Source of the DNA: an uncultured Kiloniellaceae bacterium
GTDB lineage: Bacteria > Pseudomonadota > Alphaproteobacteria > Kiloniellales > Kiloniellaceae
Direction: 5' to 3'
Length of the DNA stretch: 64,000 bases
NCBI GenBank assembly: GCA_947500035.1
Contig: CANMQP010000010.1
Span: 186,001 to 250,000, forward strand
Shown: positions 33,469-42,038 of the stretch, one piece after another
How positions within the stretch are numbered: position 1 is the first letter of the stretch
Layout: each line of letters starts with the position of its first letter
Notes under the pieces: model-generated
What the model was told of the DNA's origin: nothing
The model's database searches: none
What the model saw: only the letters and a program-made list of their open reading frames with translations
Program-made: the position numbers and the translations under genes

Positions 33469-34284
33469 ATGGATGCTCCGATGCAAAGGGACGGATCGCA
33501 GGCCGGACTACTGGCGCAGGATGAACCGGCGCCCTTTGAAATTCTTCATCGAGATGGAACCGTGCCTGTCGTTCTGGTGTGCGACCATGCCACCCGCTTT
33601 ATTCCACGGGCTCTCAGCAGCCTGGGCCTCGACGAGACTGATCTGGCACGCCACATTGCGTGGGATATCGGTGCAGCTGATGTCACGCGGCATTTGTCCG
33701 GCATCTTGAACGCGCCTGCCGTAATCAGCCATTTTTCCCGTCTGGTTGTTGATCCAAACCGGAAGCTGGACCACGACTCCTCCATTCCCGATATCAGTGA
33801 TGGCGTCCCGATCCCCGGGAACCGTGCAGTCTCTGCAGCCGACCGCCAGGCGCGGCTCGAGACCTTTTTTTACCCTTATCAGAATGCAATCGCCCGCACT
33901 CTCGATGAGCGCGCTGAAGCCACCGGCGTCGAACCTGTCCTGATCTCACTCCATAGTTTTACCCCCGTAATGGAAGGGGTGGAGCGGCCCTGGAAAATTG
34001 GCGTGCTGTGGAACCAGGACGGCCGTCTGGCCCAGCCGCTGATCGATCGCCTCCGCGCTTCCGGGATTATGGTCGGTGACAATGAGCCTTACTCCGGCCG
34101 GATTGGGTTCGGCTACACGACCGAGGCCCATGGCGATGCCCGCGGCCTTGCGAATGTGTTGATCGAGGTGCGTCAGGACCTGATCGATACGCACCATGGT
34201 GCGCGGAAGTGGGCGGCAACACTGGGGCAGGTCTTGCGCGAGACCTTGAAGAACCCCGAGCTTTACAAGAAGCCTCACCTCTAG
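33469..34284 (+). CDS. N-formylglutamate amidohydrolase family protein (second copy)
   Basis: A second, divergent FGase-fold hydrolase. Recognisable elements are VVLVCDHATRFIPRAL (Zn-binding His), HIAWDIGAADVTRHLS, FSRLVVDPNRKLDH, ISLHSFTPVMEG (second His), and NEPYSGRIGFGYTTEAHGDARG. This is the sub-branch found next to YbdK-type ligases rather than in hut operons. Starts at 33469 and 33481 are the best ATGs; a GTG at 33409 would lengthen it by 20 residues. It is followed after 32 bp by the ligase gene. An N-acyl or amidated glutamate derivative is the likely substrate. Confidence 0.88.
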   Translation: MDAPMQRDGSQAGLLAQDEPAPFEILHRDGTVPVVLVCDHATRFIPRALSSLGLDETDLARHIAWDIGAADVTRHLSGILNAPAVISHFSRLVVDPNRKLDHDSSIPDISDGVPIPGNRAVSAADRQARLETFFYPYQNAIARTLDERAEATGVEPVLISLHSFTPVMEGVERPWKIGVLWNQDGRLAQPLIDRLRASGIMVGDNEPYSGRIGFGYTTEAHGDARGLANVLIEVRQDLIDTHHGARKWAATLGQVLRETLKNPELYKKPHL

Positions 34285-34316
34285 AGAGGAACGGCCAATA
34301 ACGGGAGAGTTTCGCC

Positions 34317-35453
34317 ATGGAGCATGTGGAACCCAGCTTTACCATCGGGATTGAAGAAGAGTATCTCCTGGTCGATCGTGAGACCCGGGATCTCGTGATC
34401 GAAGCACCTGATGGCTTGATGGATGAATGCGAGCGGCGGCTCGATCAGCGTGTCAGCCGCGAATTCCTGCAGTCGCAAATCGAAGTCGGCACCAGTAAAT
34501 GCAATACGATCAAGGAAGCTGCATCGGAACTCGCATTCCTGCGCCAAAATATCTCGGAGGTTGCGGGTGAATACGGTCTTGCGCCTATCGCCGCTTCGAC
34601 CCATCCCTTTGCCGCCTGGGGCGCGCAAAAGCACACACCGCGTGAGCGCTACGACGATCTCGCGCGGGATATGCAGGGCGTGGTACGGCGCCTGCTGATT
34701 TGCGGTATGCATGTTCATGTCGGCCTGGACGATGATGATCTGCGCAACGATCTGACGGGACAGATTGCCTATTTCCTGCCGCACCTGCTGGCGTTGACAA
34801 CCTCATCGCCTTTCTGGAAAGGAGAAGACACAGGCCTGAAATCCTATCGCCTCTCAGTGTTCAACGAGCTTCCGCGCACCGGTTTGCCCGAGACCTTCGA
34901 TAGTTTTGATGAGTATGAAAGGCACCTCAACGCCCTGGTGAGGGCGGGCGTGATTGAGGACGGCAGCAAACTCTGGTGGGATGTCAGGCCTTCGGCGCGC
35001 TTCCCGACCCTGGAGATGCGGATTGCAGACGCCTGTACAAACATCGCCGACAGTGTGACTGTCGCGGCCATCTACGTCAGTCTCTTACGGATGCTCTACA
35101 CGCTGAAGCGGTCAAATCAGCGCTGGCGGCGCTACGCCAATATGCTGATCCAGGAAAACCGCTGGCGGGCGCAGCGTTACGGTCTGGATGAGGGGCTGAT
35201 CGATTTCGGAAAGGGCGAGATCTTTCCTTACGCCGAACTGCTTGAGGAAATCCTGGGCTTGATCGAGGAACACGCGAAAGCCCTCGACTGCTGGGAAGAA
35301 GCCGCCCATGCCCGCCAGATCGTTGCCCGGGGCACTTCTGCACACCGGCAAGTGGCTATTTTTAACTCTGCCGTGGAAAGCGGCGCCGAAAAGCAGGAGG
35401 CCTTGCGGCAGGTTGTGGATTTCCTGATTGAGGAGACGGTAAGCGGCCTCTGA
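34317..35453 (+). CDS. YbdK-type carboxylate-amine ligase (GCS2 family)
   Basis: A 378-residue ATP-dependent ligase of the glutamate-cysteine ligase 2 family. It begins FTIGIEEEYLLVDRETRDL, where the EEEY acids bind metal. CGMHVHVGLDD is the conserved His block, and LWWDVRPSARFPTLEMRIADA carries the Arg and Glu of the active site. YbdK-like enzymes have weak gamma-glutamylcysteine ligase activity in vitro, but their physiological product is unknown. The ATG at 34317 is preceded by GGGAGAG. The neighbouring amidohydrolase and DUF1244 genes form a recurring alphaproteobacterial grouping. Confidence 0.9.
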   Translation: MEHVEPSFTIGIEEEYLLVDRETRDLVIEAPDGLMDECERRLDQRVSREFLQSQIEVGTSKCNTIKEAASELAFLRQNISEVAGEYGLAPIAASTHPFAAWGAQKHTPRERYDDLARDMQGVVRRLLICGMHVHVGLDDDDLRNDLTGQIAYFLPHLLALTTSSPFWKGEDTGLKSYRLSVFNELPRTGLPETFDSFDEYERHLNALVRAGVIEDGSKLWWDVRPSARFPTLEMRIADACTNIADSVTVAAIYVSLLRMLYTLKRSNQRWRRYANMLIQENRWRAQRYGLDEGLIDFGKGEIFPYAELLEEILGLIEEHAKALDCWEEAAHARQIVARGTSAHRQVAIFNSAVESGAEKQEALRQVVDFLIEETVSGL

Positions 35454-35585
35454 CTTGTTTCCTGGCCGTAAAAGCCTCAAGTAGAGTTGATGTCATCCGG
35501 GCAAACGGCGTTTCCCTGTGGCCCGGTCGCTGTATTAAAATGTCTGAGAAATTAACTTTCCAGGACGGATGGGAGCCACTTAACC

Positions 35586-35891
35586 ATGTCGATCGATCAG
35601 AAAACACAAACCGAACTCGAGGCCGCTGCTTTTCGCCGCCTGGTATCGCACCTGCGCGAGAGAACCGACGTTCAGAACATTGACCTTATGAACCTGAGCG
35701 GGTTCTGCAGAAACTGTCTCTCCAAATGGTATCTGGCCGCCGCTGAGGAGCGCGGGCTTGATCTTGATTACGATGCGGCACGCGAAACCGTGTACGGCAT
35801 GCCTTACTCCGAGTGGAAGAGCAAACACCAGACAGAGGCCACGCCAGAGCAAAAAGCGGCTTTCGAAGTGTCACACAAACACCACAGCTAA
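35586..35891 (+). CDS. DUF1244 family protein
   Basis: A 101-residue soluble protein of DUF1244, whose structure is known to be helical but whose function is not. The family core is FRRLVSHLRERTDVQNIDLMNLSGFCRNCLSKWY, with a CRNC pair that may bind metal, followed by YGMPYSEWKSKHQTEAT. The ATG at 35586 lies 132 bp after the YbdK-type gene. The His-rich tail SHKHHS is unusual. Association with the ligase and FGase genes is the only functional hint. Confidence 0.9.
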   Translation: MSIDQKTQTELEAAAFRRLVSHLRERTDVQNIDLMNLSGFCRNCLSKWYLAAAEERGLDLDYDAARETVYGMPYSEWKSKHQTEATPEQKAAFEVSHKHHS

Positions 35892-36054
35892 TTTTTTTCC
35901 TTTTTTGTTCCCAGTCCCGTTGCCTGAGCCGGGCGGCGGAGATAGTCTGCGCCGCTATTTTACGGAAGGTCGCCGCAGCGATAAGACCTGCGCGCCTGCA
36001 ACTTAAAAGGGCCACCGGTCAGCACCGGAGCGGCTGGGAGACAGGAGAGATTGA

Positions 36055-36312
36055 ATGGCGGATGTCGGTGGTATCGGTGCGGATCAGCTAAAGTCCTACA
36101 TCGAGCGAATCGAAAGGCTCGAAGAGGAAAAAGCTGCGACGGCAACGGATATTCGCGAAGTCTATGCCGAGGCCAAAGGCAACGGTTACGACAGCAAAAT
36201 CATGCGGCAGATCGTGCGGCTGCGTAAAATGGACGAGCAGGACCGCCAGGAGCAGGAGGCAATCCTGGAGCTATACAAGCACGCCCTGGGTTTGATCGAG
36301 TCCGCGGAATAG
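36055..36312 (+). CDS. gapR: GapR family DNA-binding protein (DUF2312)
   Basis: An 85-residue nucleoid-associated protein. In Caulobacter GapR clamps around overtwisted DNA ahead of replication and transcription and stimulates topoisomerases. The sequence begins with [38 protein letters not shown] and continues with [22 protein letters not shown], matching the helical core of the family almost throughout. AGGAGAG stands just before the ATG. The gene is 163 bp downstream of DUF1244 and convergent with tag. The charged coiled-coil helix is the dimerisation element. Confidence 0.95.
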   Translation: MADVGGIGADQLKSYIERIERLEEEKAATATDIREVYAEAKGNGYDSKIMRQIVRLRKMDEQDRQEQEAILELYKHALGLIESAE

Positions 36313-36341
36313 ACTGCACTCGGCCAGACAGCCGACGCAGG

Positions 36342-36986
36342 TCAAGCGGGCCTTGCAAAGGCCTTGCGTTCAGCTTCAAGCTCGTTGCGGCGGAAACAGC
36401 CCTCGAGATGGTCGTTGACCAATCCCATGGCCTGCATGAAAGCGTAGATGGTCGTCGGTCCCACGAAGCTCCATCCGCGTTTCTTAAGGTCTTTGGATAA
36501 GGCGGTGGAATGCTCGGTCGTGGGCATGGCGAGGAAGACTTCCTTCGTCAGGCGCCGTGGACGCGCGTCGTTCGGCGGCTCGAACTGCCAGAAATACGCG
36601 GCCAGCGAACCGAACTCATCCCGTAAGGCGAGCGCCCGGCGGGCATTGTTGATGGCCGATTCGATCTTTTTCCGGTTTCTGATGATGTCCGCATTTGCGG
36701 TCAGGCGCGCGATATCCGTTTCGCCGAATTCAGCCAGGCGCTCGAAGTCAAAGCCGGCCATTGCAGCCCGGAAGCTCTCGCGCTTTCGCAGGATTGTGAG
36801 CCAGGAAAGACCGACCTGGAAGCCTTCCAGGCAAACCTTTTCGAAAAGACGCCGGTCGTCCCCGACGGGCTGGCCCCACTCGCTGTCGTGATAGGCCAGA
36901 TAGTCTTCATGGCCACCGTGCCACCAGCAGCGGCAATGTCCGTCAGGGCCTCTGATCAGACCTTCAATTTCTGTCGTTTCCGTCAC
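36342..36986 (-). CDS. tag: DNA-3-methyladenine glycosylase I
   Basis: Base-excision repair enzyme that removes 3-methyladenine. The N-terminal CRCWWHGGHEDYLAYHDSEWGQPV holds the first zinc ligands and the HDSEWG block. Then come FEKVCLEGFQVGLSWLTILRKRESFR, SFVGPTTIYAFMQAMGLVNDH and the C-terminal EGCFR, all diagnostic of Tag. The start is a GTG at 36986. It is convergent with gapR. It complements the short Ada-type gene at 43224 as a second alkylation-repair function in the window, but the two are not linked. Confidence 0.95.
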   Translation of the reverse strand: MTETTEIEGLIRGPDGHCRCWWHGGHEDYLAYHDSEWGQPVGDDRRLFEKVCLEGFQVGLSWLTILRKRESFRAAMAGFDFERLAEFGETDIARLTANADIIRNRKKIESAINNARRALALRDEFGSLAAYFWQFEPPNDARPRRLTKEVFLAMPTTEHSTALSKDLKKRGWSFVGPTTIYAFMQAMGLVNDHLEGCFRRNELEAERKAFARPA

Positions 36987-37153
36987 GTGATGACCAGCCT
37001 CAAGACACAGGTTTAGCTCTGACCAATATCAGAACGAACAAATTTTTTCTCAGCTAAACAAAGCGTTAGGTAACTCTATTGGAGGGGGAATGGGGGATAA
37101 AGAGGCTTTACCCCACGTGCGGAATAAAAATTCAATTAGTCCTTCCGAAGCCG

Positions 37154-37201
37154 TTGACAGACTCGACAAAACGCTCTTTACTGCAAATGCAAATCATTCT
37201 T
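37154..37201 (+). promoter_or_regulatory. Promoter with overlapping Fur-like box
   Basis: TTGACA (37154-37159), a 17-bp spacer and TTTACT (37177-37182) form a good sigma70-type promoter. GCAAATGCAAATCATTCTT (37183-37201) matches the 19-bp Fur consensus at 13 positions and lies where it would block transcription start. The first gene of the iron cluster starts 18 bp further on. Confidence 0.65.
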
Positions 37202-37218
37202 ACTAACTCCAGGGCGCG

Positions 37219-37713
37219 ATGACCCATCAGCACGACACAGGTAAAGCTTGGATGAGCGAATTGAGTGACGGACAACAGCTGGTTGTCTGGTCATTCCGTC
37301 GCTGGCTGAGCGGTGAGCAGAACTGGTCGACCGTGTGGAACGAGTTCGCCGTGCGTTTCGGTGCGGAGCCGGCGCGGCCGATCCTGACGAGCTTTATCCG
37401 GCTGGTCGACGCTATCCGTTCAGGCGCGCGCCGGGCTGTCCACTATCATCAGCCCTGCTGCCCCTGTGTCGGCGCCGATGAAGCGCTCCTGACGTCTCTC
37501 GTCGGCGCGGCCCAGGCCGGGCGGCGTGACCTGGTGCGCAGTTACGCACTGGAGATGGTCCAGGACCCGATGGCGGATGCACTGGTTGAACGGGCGCTCG
37601 ATCTGGCGACCGTGCTTTCCGAGCGTGGGGTGGAGGTTCCGCACCGGCGGGAATGGAAGTCTTTCTCAGGCGCGCAGCCCGTGCCAAAGGATGAGCAGGT
37701 AACGCTGCACTAA
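37219..37713 (+). CDS. Unknown 164-residue protein, first gene of the iron-regulated cluster
   Basis: A cytoplasmic-looking protein that I do not recognise. It is largely helical (GQQLVVWSFRRWLSGEQNWSTVWNEFAVRFG near residues 18-48; LLTSLVGAAQAGRRDLVRSYALEMV near 90-114). Its striking feature is HYHQPCCPCVG at residues 75-85, a dense His/Cys cluster that could bind iron, zinc or a cluster. There is no signal peptide. It is first behind a Fur-like promoter, with 79 bp to the imelysin gene, so it is probably expressed under iron limitation. A regulatory or metal-handling role is inference. It might be a known DUF that I cannot name. Confidence 0.75.
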   Translation: MTHQHDTGKAWMSELSDGQQLVVWSFRRWLSGEQNWSTVWNEFAVRFGAEPARPILTSFIRLVDAIRSGARRAVHYHQPCCPCVGADEALLTSLVGAAQAGRRDLVRSYALEMVQDPMADALVERALDLATVLSERGVEVPHRREWKSFSGAQPVPKDEQVTLH

Positions 37714-37792
37714 GCACCCGTAGAACGAAGGCCGGCAGAGTTCGGTCCAAGGTATGAACATTCGAACGAAAAAACTTAAGGCGGAAAAGACC

Positions 37793-39076
37793 ATGACAAA
37801 TAAGATCGGTCTCGTGGTGGCGGCAGGTCTTGTGGCGGCGTCTCAGATGGCGTTGCCCGCAGTGGTGCAGGCGGCGCCCTCCAAAGCAGACGTGCTGCGG
37901 ACGTACGGGGACATTGCACTTGCCGGCTATGAAGACTCGCTGATCACGGCACAAACCCTAAAGTCTGCTGTTGATGCCCTGGTTGCCGCGCCGTCGGATA
38001 GAACACTGTTGCAAGCCCGTGCGGCGTGGCTTGCCGCGCGCGAACCCTATCAACAGACAGAGGTTTACCGTTTTGGCAATGCCATCGTTGATGACTGGGA
38101 AGGCCGGGTAAATGCCTGGCCGCTCGATGAGGGCCTGATCGATTACGTGGCGACCAGCTATGGTACCGAGTCGGACGAGAATGCCTTCTACACTGTCAAT
38201 GTGATTGCCAACCCCAAGCTGAAGGTGGCCGGCCAGGAGATTGACGCCAGCCAGATTACCGCTGCTCTGCTGGCGGAGGAATTACAGGAGGCCGGCGAGG
38301 TTGAGGCCAATGTCGCGACCGGCTACCACGCCATCGAGTTTCTGCTCTGGGGGCAGGACCTGAACGGCACCGGCGCCGGCGCGGGCGATCGTCCCGCGAC
38401 GGACTTTGACCCTGCCAATTGTACGGGTGGGAATTGTGATCGCCGTGTTTCCTACCTGACGGCGGCGACAAACCTTCTGATCGCAGACCTGGAAGAAATG
38501 GTTGCGAACTGGCAGCCCGGTGCCGCCGCACGTGTTGCTCTGGCTCAAAATGGCGAAGACTCAGGACTTGCGACGATCCTGACCGGTATGGGCTCACTCT
38601 CTTACGGCGAACTGGCTGGTGAGCGTATGAAGCTTGGTCTTTTGCTCAACGACCCGGAAGAAGAACACGATTGCTTCGCGGACAACACGCACAACTCGCA
38701 CTACTTCAACGTTGTGGGCATCCTGAATGTCTACAACGGCCGCTACCGCCGGATCGATGGCTCGGTCGTCGAGGGACCCAGCATTGGTGACCTTGTCTCC
38801 GCCGCCGACAGCGGGGTTGATGCAGAACTAAGCGGCAAACTCAATCAGACCCTCATTGCCGCCGAAAGCATGGTGCGCCGGGCTGAGACCATCGAGGCTT
38901 ACGATCAGATGATCGGCGAAGGTAACGAAAAAGGAAATGCCGCGGTGCAAGGCGTCATCGACGCACTGGTCTCGCAGACCACCTCGATCGAACGCGCCGT
39001 TGTAACCCTGAAGCTGAACAACATTGCATTCGAGGGCTCCGACAGCCTGGATGACCCTTCCGCCGTCTTCCAGTAA
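37793..39076 (+). CDS. Imelysin family iron-regulated protein (IrpA type)
   Basis: Periplasmic or outer-membrane-associated M75/imelysin-like protein linked to iron uptake. A signal peptide (GLVVAAGLVAASQMALPAVVQA) is followed by an imelysin domain with the canonical GxHxxE motif in GYHAIEFLLWGQD. Family blocks include WLAAREPYQQTEVYRFGNAIVDDWEGRVNAWPLDEGLIDYV and HDCFADNTHNSHYFNVVGILNVY. I chose the ATG at 37793, directly before the signal peptide; 37754 adds 13 charged residues. A strong terminator structure follows the gene. The exact metal-binding role in this family is unresolved. Confidence 0.9.
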   Translation: MTNKIGLVVAAGLVAASQMALPAVVQAAPSKADVLRTYGDIALAGYEDSLITAQTLKSAVDALVAAPSDRTLLQARAAWLAAREPYQQTEVYRFGNAIVDDWEGRVNAWPLDEGLIDYVATSYGTESDENAFYTVNVIANPKLKVAGQEIDASQITAALLAEELQEAGEVEANVATGYHAIEFLLWGQDLNGTGAGAGDRPATDFDPANCTGGNCDRRVSYLTAATNLLIADLEEMVANWQPGAAARVALAQNGEDSGLATILTGMGSLSYGELAGERMKLGLLLNDPEEEHDCFADNTHNSHYFNVVGILNVYNGRYRRIDGSVVEGPSIGDLVSAADSGVDAELSGKLNQTLIAAESMVRRAETIEAYDQMIGEGNEKGNAAVQGVIDALVSQTTSIERAVVTLKLNNIAFEGSDSLDDPSAVFQ

Positions 39077-39104
39077 GCCAGCCCTCACCACCCTCTCCGC
39101 GGGC

Positions 39105-39160
39105 GGGGGGACAGACACAGTGATCCACCTCTCACTGACTTTGTCTGTCCCCCCAATTTT
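39105..39160 (+). terminator. Terminator or attenuator inside the iron cluster
   Basis: GGGGGGACAGACA (39105-39117) pairs perfectly with TGTCTGTCCCCCC (39142-39154). Inside the loop CAGTGA pairs with TCACTG, and AATTTTTTG follows. It lies just after the first imelysin gene, so it may cut transcription before the downstream genes. The remaining intergenic DNA to 39406 holds no gene that I can support. Confidence 0.82.
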
Positions 39161-39406
39161 TTGCCTGATCGGTCGAGCGCTCAAACGCAGTCCAGCAAGC
39201 TAGCGAACTGGCCTTTTGCGCCGTCGCGGTTACTCTACCAGCGCGGTTGACCTCAAAAATGTCATAGACAGGACTTTAAGGTTCGCAAGACCGGTGCTAA
39301 GCTAGCGCGGATGTGGCGCAGTCCTTCCACTCAGAGGTGGAAAGACGACAGGGCGGAGTGATTGTCCGCCATCTATCTTATTGAGAAGTAAGAAAGTTAA
39401 TCGGCG

Positions 39407-40921
39407 ATGCATTTGCCATCTGTGATCACTGGCGCAGCCTTTTTTTGCGCTGTCACAGCTGCCGCTGCCGCAGCGGTACTCGCCCATCGCGATGATCTAA
39501 ATAGCGCGGATAGGTTGAAAATCGAATCTGTCACAGCTTTGACAGATGACTTTTCGAAAGCGGAAAAGTTCGAGCGTTGGCCAGCGGGTGCGGGAACCTC
39601 CAAGAAGCATTTCAACGCCGACGCCTTTTCGCATTTCCTGAGCAATCTCTCCTTCGAAGAAGAGCAGCTGGCAAAAGTCGGAAACGGTATTTTCAAGAAA
39701 ATCTGGGTTTCCTCGCCTGCCTCGACACGGGCCTCGGATGGTCTCGGACCGCTGTTCAACGCGCGCGCCTGTCAGCATTGCCATTTGAAGGACGGTCGTG
39801 GCCGTCCGCCTGCCGAGGGTGACGATGCAGTTTCCATGTTCTTGCGTCTGTCCGTGCCGCCGGGGACCGAAGCGCAGGAGGCGGCACTGCGGGCGGGGGA
39901 GATCGGTCTTATCCCCGAACCGACCTATGGAACACAGCTCCAGAATTTTGCGGTCCCGGGTCACAGTGCCGAGGGCAGGATGGTCATTCGTTACGAGGAA
40001 CTGCCCGTCACGCTCAATGGCGGAGAGACGATCTATCTGCGTAAGCCGAGCTATTCGATCGATGAGCTCGCTTATGGCCCCTTGAGCCCGGATACTCTGC
40101 TAAGTCCCCGTGTGGCCAATCAAATGATCGGTCTTGGTCTGCTGGAAGCGATCCATGAGGGCGATCTTCTGGCGCTTGCAGACCCGGAAGATTCCGATGG
40201 CGACGGCATCTCCGGACGCCCAAACCGGGTGCGCGACGATGAGAGCGGCGAGATGGTTGTCGGACGTTTCGGCTGGAAAGCCGGCAATCCCACGGTCAGG
40301 CAGCAATCGGCTCATGCCTTTACCGGCGACATCGGAATCTCGACCAGCATGACACCGGCGCACTGGGGGGAATGCACGAAGAAACAGGAAGACTGCCGAA
40401 GTGCGCCCGACGGCGTCCAATTGGCGTTCGGCGAGGTGGAAGCGCCTGACAATGTGCTTGACCTTGTGACCTTCTACGCCCGAAATCTTGCGGTGCCGGC
40501 ACGGCGGGGTCTGGATGATCCCGATGTCCTGGCGGGCAAGGCGCTTTTCTACGACGCCGGATGCGTTTCCTGTCACACACCGAAATTCGTGACCCGGCGC
40601 GATGCCCAGCCCGAGGCCCATGCTTTTCAGCTGATCTGGCCCTATAGCGATCTGTTGCTGCACGATATGGGCGAGGGGCTGGCGGACAACCGGCCCGAGT
40701 GGAAGGCCAATGGCCGGGAGTGGCGCACGGCGCCGCTTTGGGGAATAGGTTTGACCGAGACGGTCAATGGCCATACGAAGTTCCTCCACGACGGCCGGGC
40801 CCGGAATCTGCTTGAAGCAATTCTCTGGCACGGCGGAGAAGCGGAACAGGCTCGGCAAAGAGTTGTCGATATGACCCCTGGGGAACGAGAAGCCCTTTTG
40901 GCTTTCGTTGGATCACTGTAA
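39407..40921 (+). CDS. Di-heme thiol-oxidoreductase-like protein (DUF1111/DHOR)
   Basis: A 504-residue exported c-type cytochrome related to MauG/di-heme peroxidases. A signal-like hydrophobic start (VITGAAFFCAVTAAAAAAVLA) is followed by two CxxCH haem motifs: CQHCH near residues 122-126 and CVSCH near residue 385. Typical family blocks are GLGPLFNARAC, SPRVANQMIGLGLLEAI, VGRFGWKAGNPTVRQQSAHAFTGDIGIS and LLHDMGEGLADNRPE. It sits between two imelysin genes, an arrangement repeated in many proteobacteria. It could oxidise a ligand or iron during uptake; that is inference. Confidence 0.92.
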   Translation: MHLPSVITGAAFFCAVTAAAAAAVLAHRDDLNSADRLKIESVTALTDDFSKAEKFERWPAGAGTSKKHFNADAFSHFLSNLSFEEEQLAKVGNGIFKKIWVSSPASTRASDGLGPLFNARACQHCHLKDGRGRPPAEGDDAVSMFLRLSVPPGTEAQEAALRAGEIGLIPEPTYGTQLQNFAVPGHSAEGRMVIRYEELPVTLNGGETIYLRKPSYSIDELAYGPLSPDTLLSPRVANQMIGLGLLEAIHEGDLLALADPEDSDGDGISGRPNRVRDDESGEMVVGRFGWKAGNPTVRQQSAHAFTGDIGISTSMTPAHWGECTKKQEDCRSAPDGVQLAFGEVEAPDNVLDLVTFYARNLAVPARRGLDDPDVLAGKALFYDAGCVSCHTPKFVTRRDAQPEAHAFQLIWPYSDLLLHDMGEGLADNRPEWKANGREWRTAPLWGIGLTETVNGHTKFLHDGRARNLLEAILWHGGEAEQARQRVVDMTPGEREALLAFVGSL

Positions 40922-40935
40922 CAGGATCTCGGCAT

Positions 40936-42036
40936 ATGCGCGGATTTAAGGCTCTGATTTTTAGTCTTCTTGCGACTGGCGCGGTCGGCATTGGACCCGG
41001 CGTTGCGGCAGAGGCAGAGGGTGACGGCGCGAAGCCGGATTATGCGGCCATCGTTCAGGCGACAGTGACGGGGCATATACGTCCCGCCTACAGCCGGATG
41101 GCGAAAGCCAGCAAAAATCTGGCACTGATCATGAAGGCCGCCTGCCGGACCGACGAAGGCGTGACCACGCCCACGATTACAAAGTCCTTCATGGATGTGG
41201 CGTCAGCCTGGGTGTCTGTTCAACATATTCGTTTCGGCCCGGTGAAAGATGAAAACCGCTACGAGCGTATTTCCTTTTGGCCCGATCCCAAAAATCTCAC
41301 GTCCCGTCAAATGTCCGCGGTTCTGGTAAAGCGTGATGCAACCGTGATCAACGCGGAGACCCTGGCGAAAAAGTCTATTGCATTGCAGGGGCTGACAGCC
41401 CTTGAACGCCTTATGACAATGGCGCCCGCCGAAGACCGGGAAGAAGCGGTTTTTCGCTGCGAGTACGCCCAGGCCATCACCGATAATCTGGTGCAAATCT
41501 CCAGCTCCGTCGAGGCTGACTGGGCGGCGGATAAGGACTTTCCGCGCCTGCTTGGAACGCCGGGACCCGAAAACCCGCTGTATCGGGATCATCGCGAAGC
41601 TGCTCTGGAGGTCATGAAATCCCTGAGCGCTGGCCTGCAGTTCCTGCATGAACGTAAACTGGTGGCCCCACTTGGCGAAACGCTTGAGAAGGCCCGTCCA
41701 AAGCGTGCCGAATTCTGGCGGTCCGGGACCACGCTGGATGCCCTGGATGCGAACTTCGAGACGCTGATGGAGCTCTACACAAAGAGCGGCATATCGGCTT
41801 ACGTCAAGTCGGTGGATGAGGGGCTCGATAAGACCTTGATGACCTCTTACGAGCAGGCACTTGTTACCCTCAAAGGTATCGAAAAACCCTTCATCGAAGC
41901 GGCGACGGACAAGGCGCTACGCCCGAAAATGGATTACTTGCGGTTTCTTGCCGAGGATCTTCAACTCCGATCATCCGGTAATCTCGCCAACACCCTCGAT
42001 CTCTCGTTGGGCTTTAATGCGTTGGACGGCGACTGA
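40936..42036 (+). CDS. Second imelysin family protein, degenerate GxHxxE motif
   Basis: A 366-residue exported protein with a signal peptide (ALIFSLLATGAVGIGPGVAA). The imelysin fold is visible in VASAWVSVQHIRFGPV and in QGLTALERLMT. In this paralogue the canonical GxHxxE motif reads GLTALE, so the metal-ligand His is replaced by Thr. A single Cys lies in FRCEYAQAITDNL. It starts 14 bp after the di-heme gene and ends 2 bp before the DUF1513 gene, so coexpression is nearly certain. Loss of His suggests a structural or ligand-binding role distinct from the first copy. Confidence 0.88.
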   Translation: MRGFKALIFSLLATGAVGIGPGVAAEAEGDGAKPDYAAIVQATVTGHIRPAYSRMAKASKNLALIMKAACRTDEGVTTPTITKSFMDVASAWVSVQHIRFGPVKDENRYERISFWPDPKNLTSRQMSAVLVKRDATVINAETLAKKSIALQGLTALERLMTMAPAEDREEAVFRCEYAQAITDNLVQISSSVEADWAADKDFPRLLGTPGPENPLYRDHREAALEVMKSLSAGLQFLHERKLVAPLGETLEKARPKRAEFWRSGTTLDALDANFETLMELYTKSGISAYVKSVDEGLDKTLMTSYEQALVTLKGIEKPFIEAATDKALRPKMDYLRFLAEDLQLRSSGNLANTLDLSLGFNALDGD

Positions 42037-42038
42037 AC

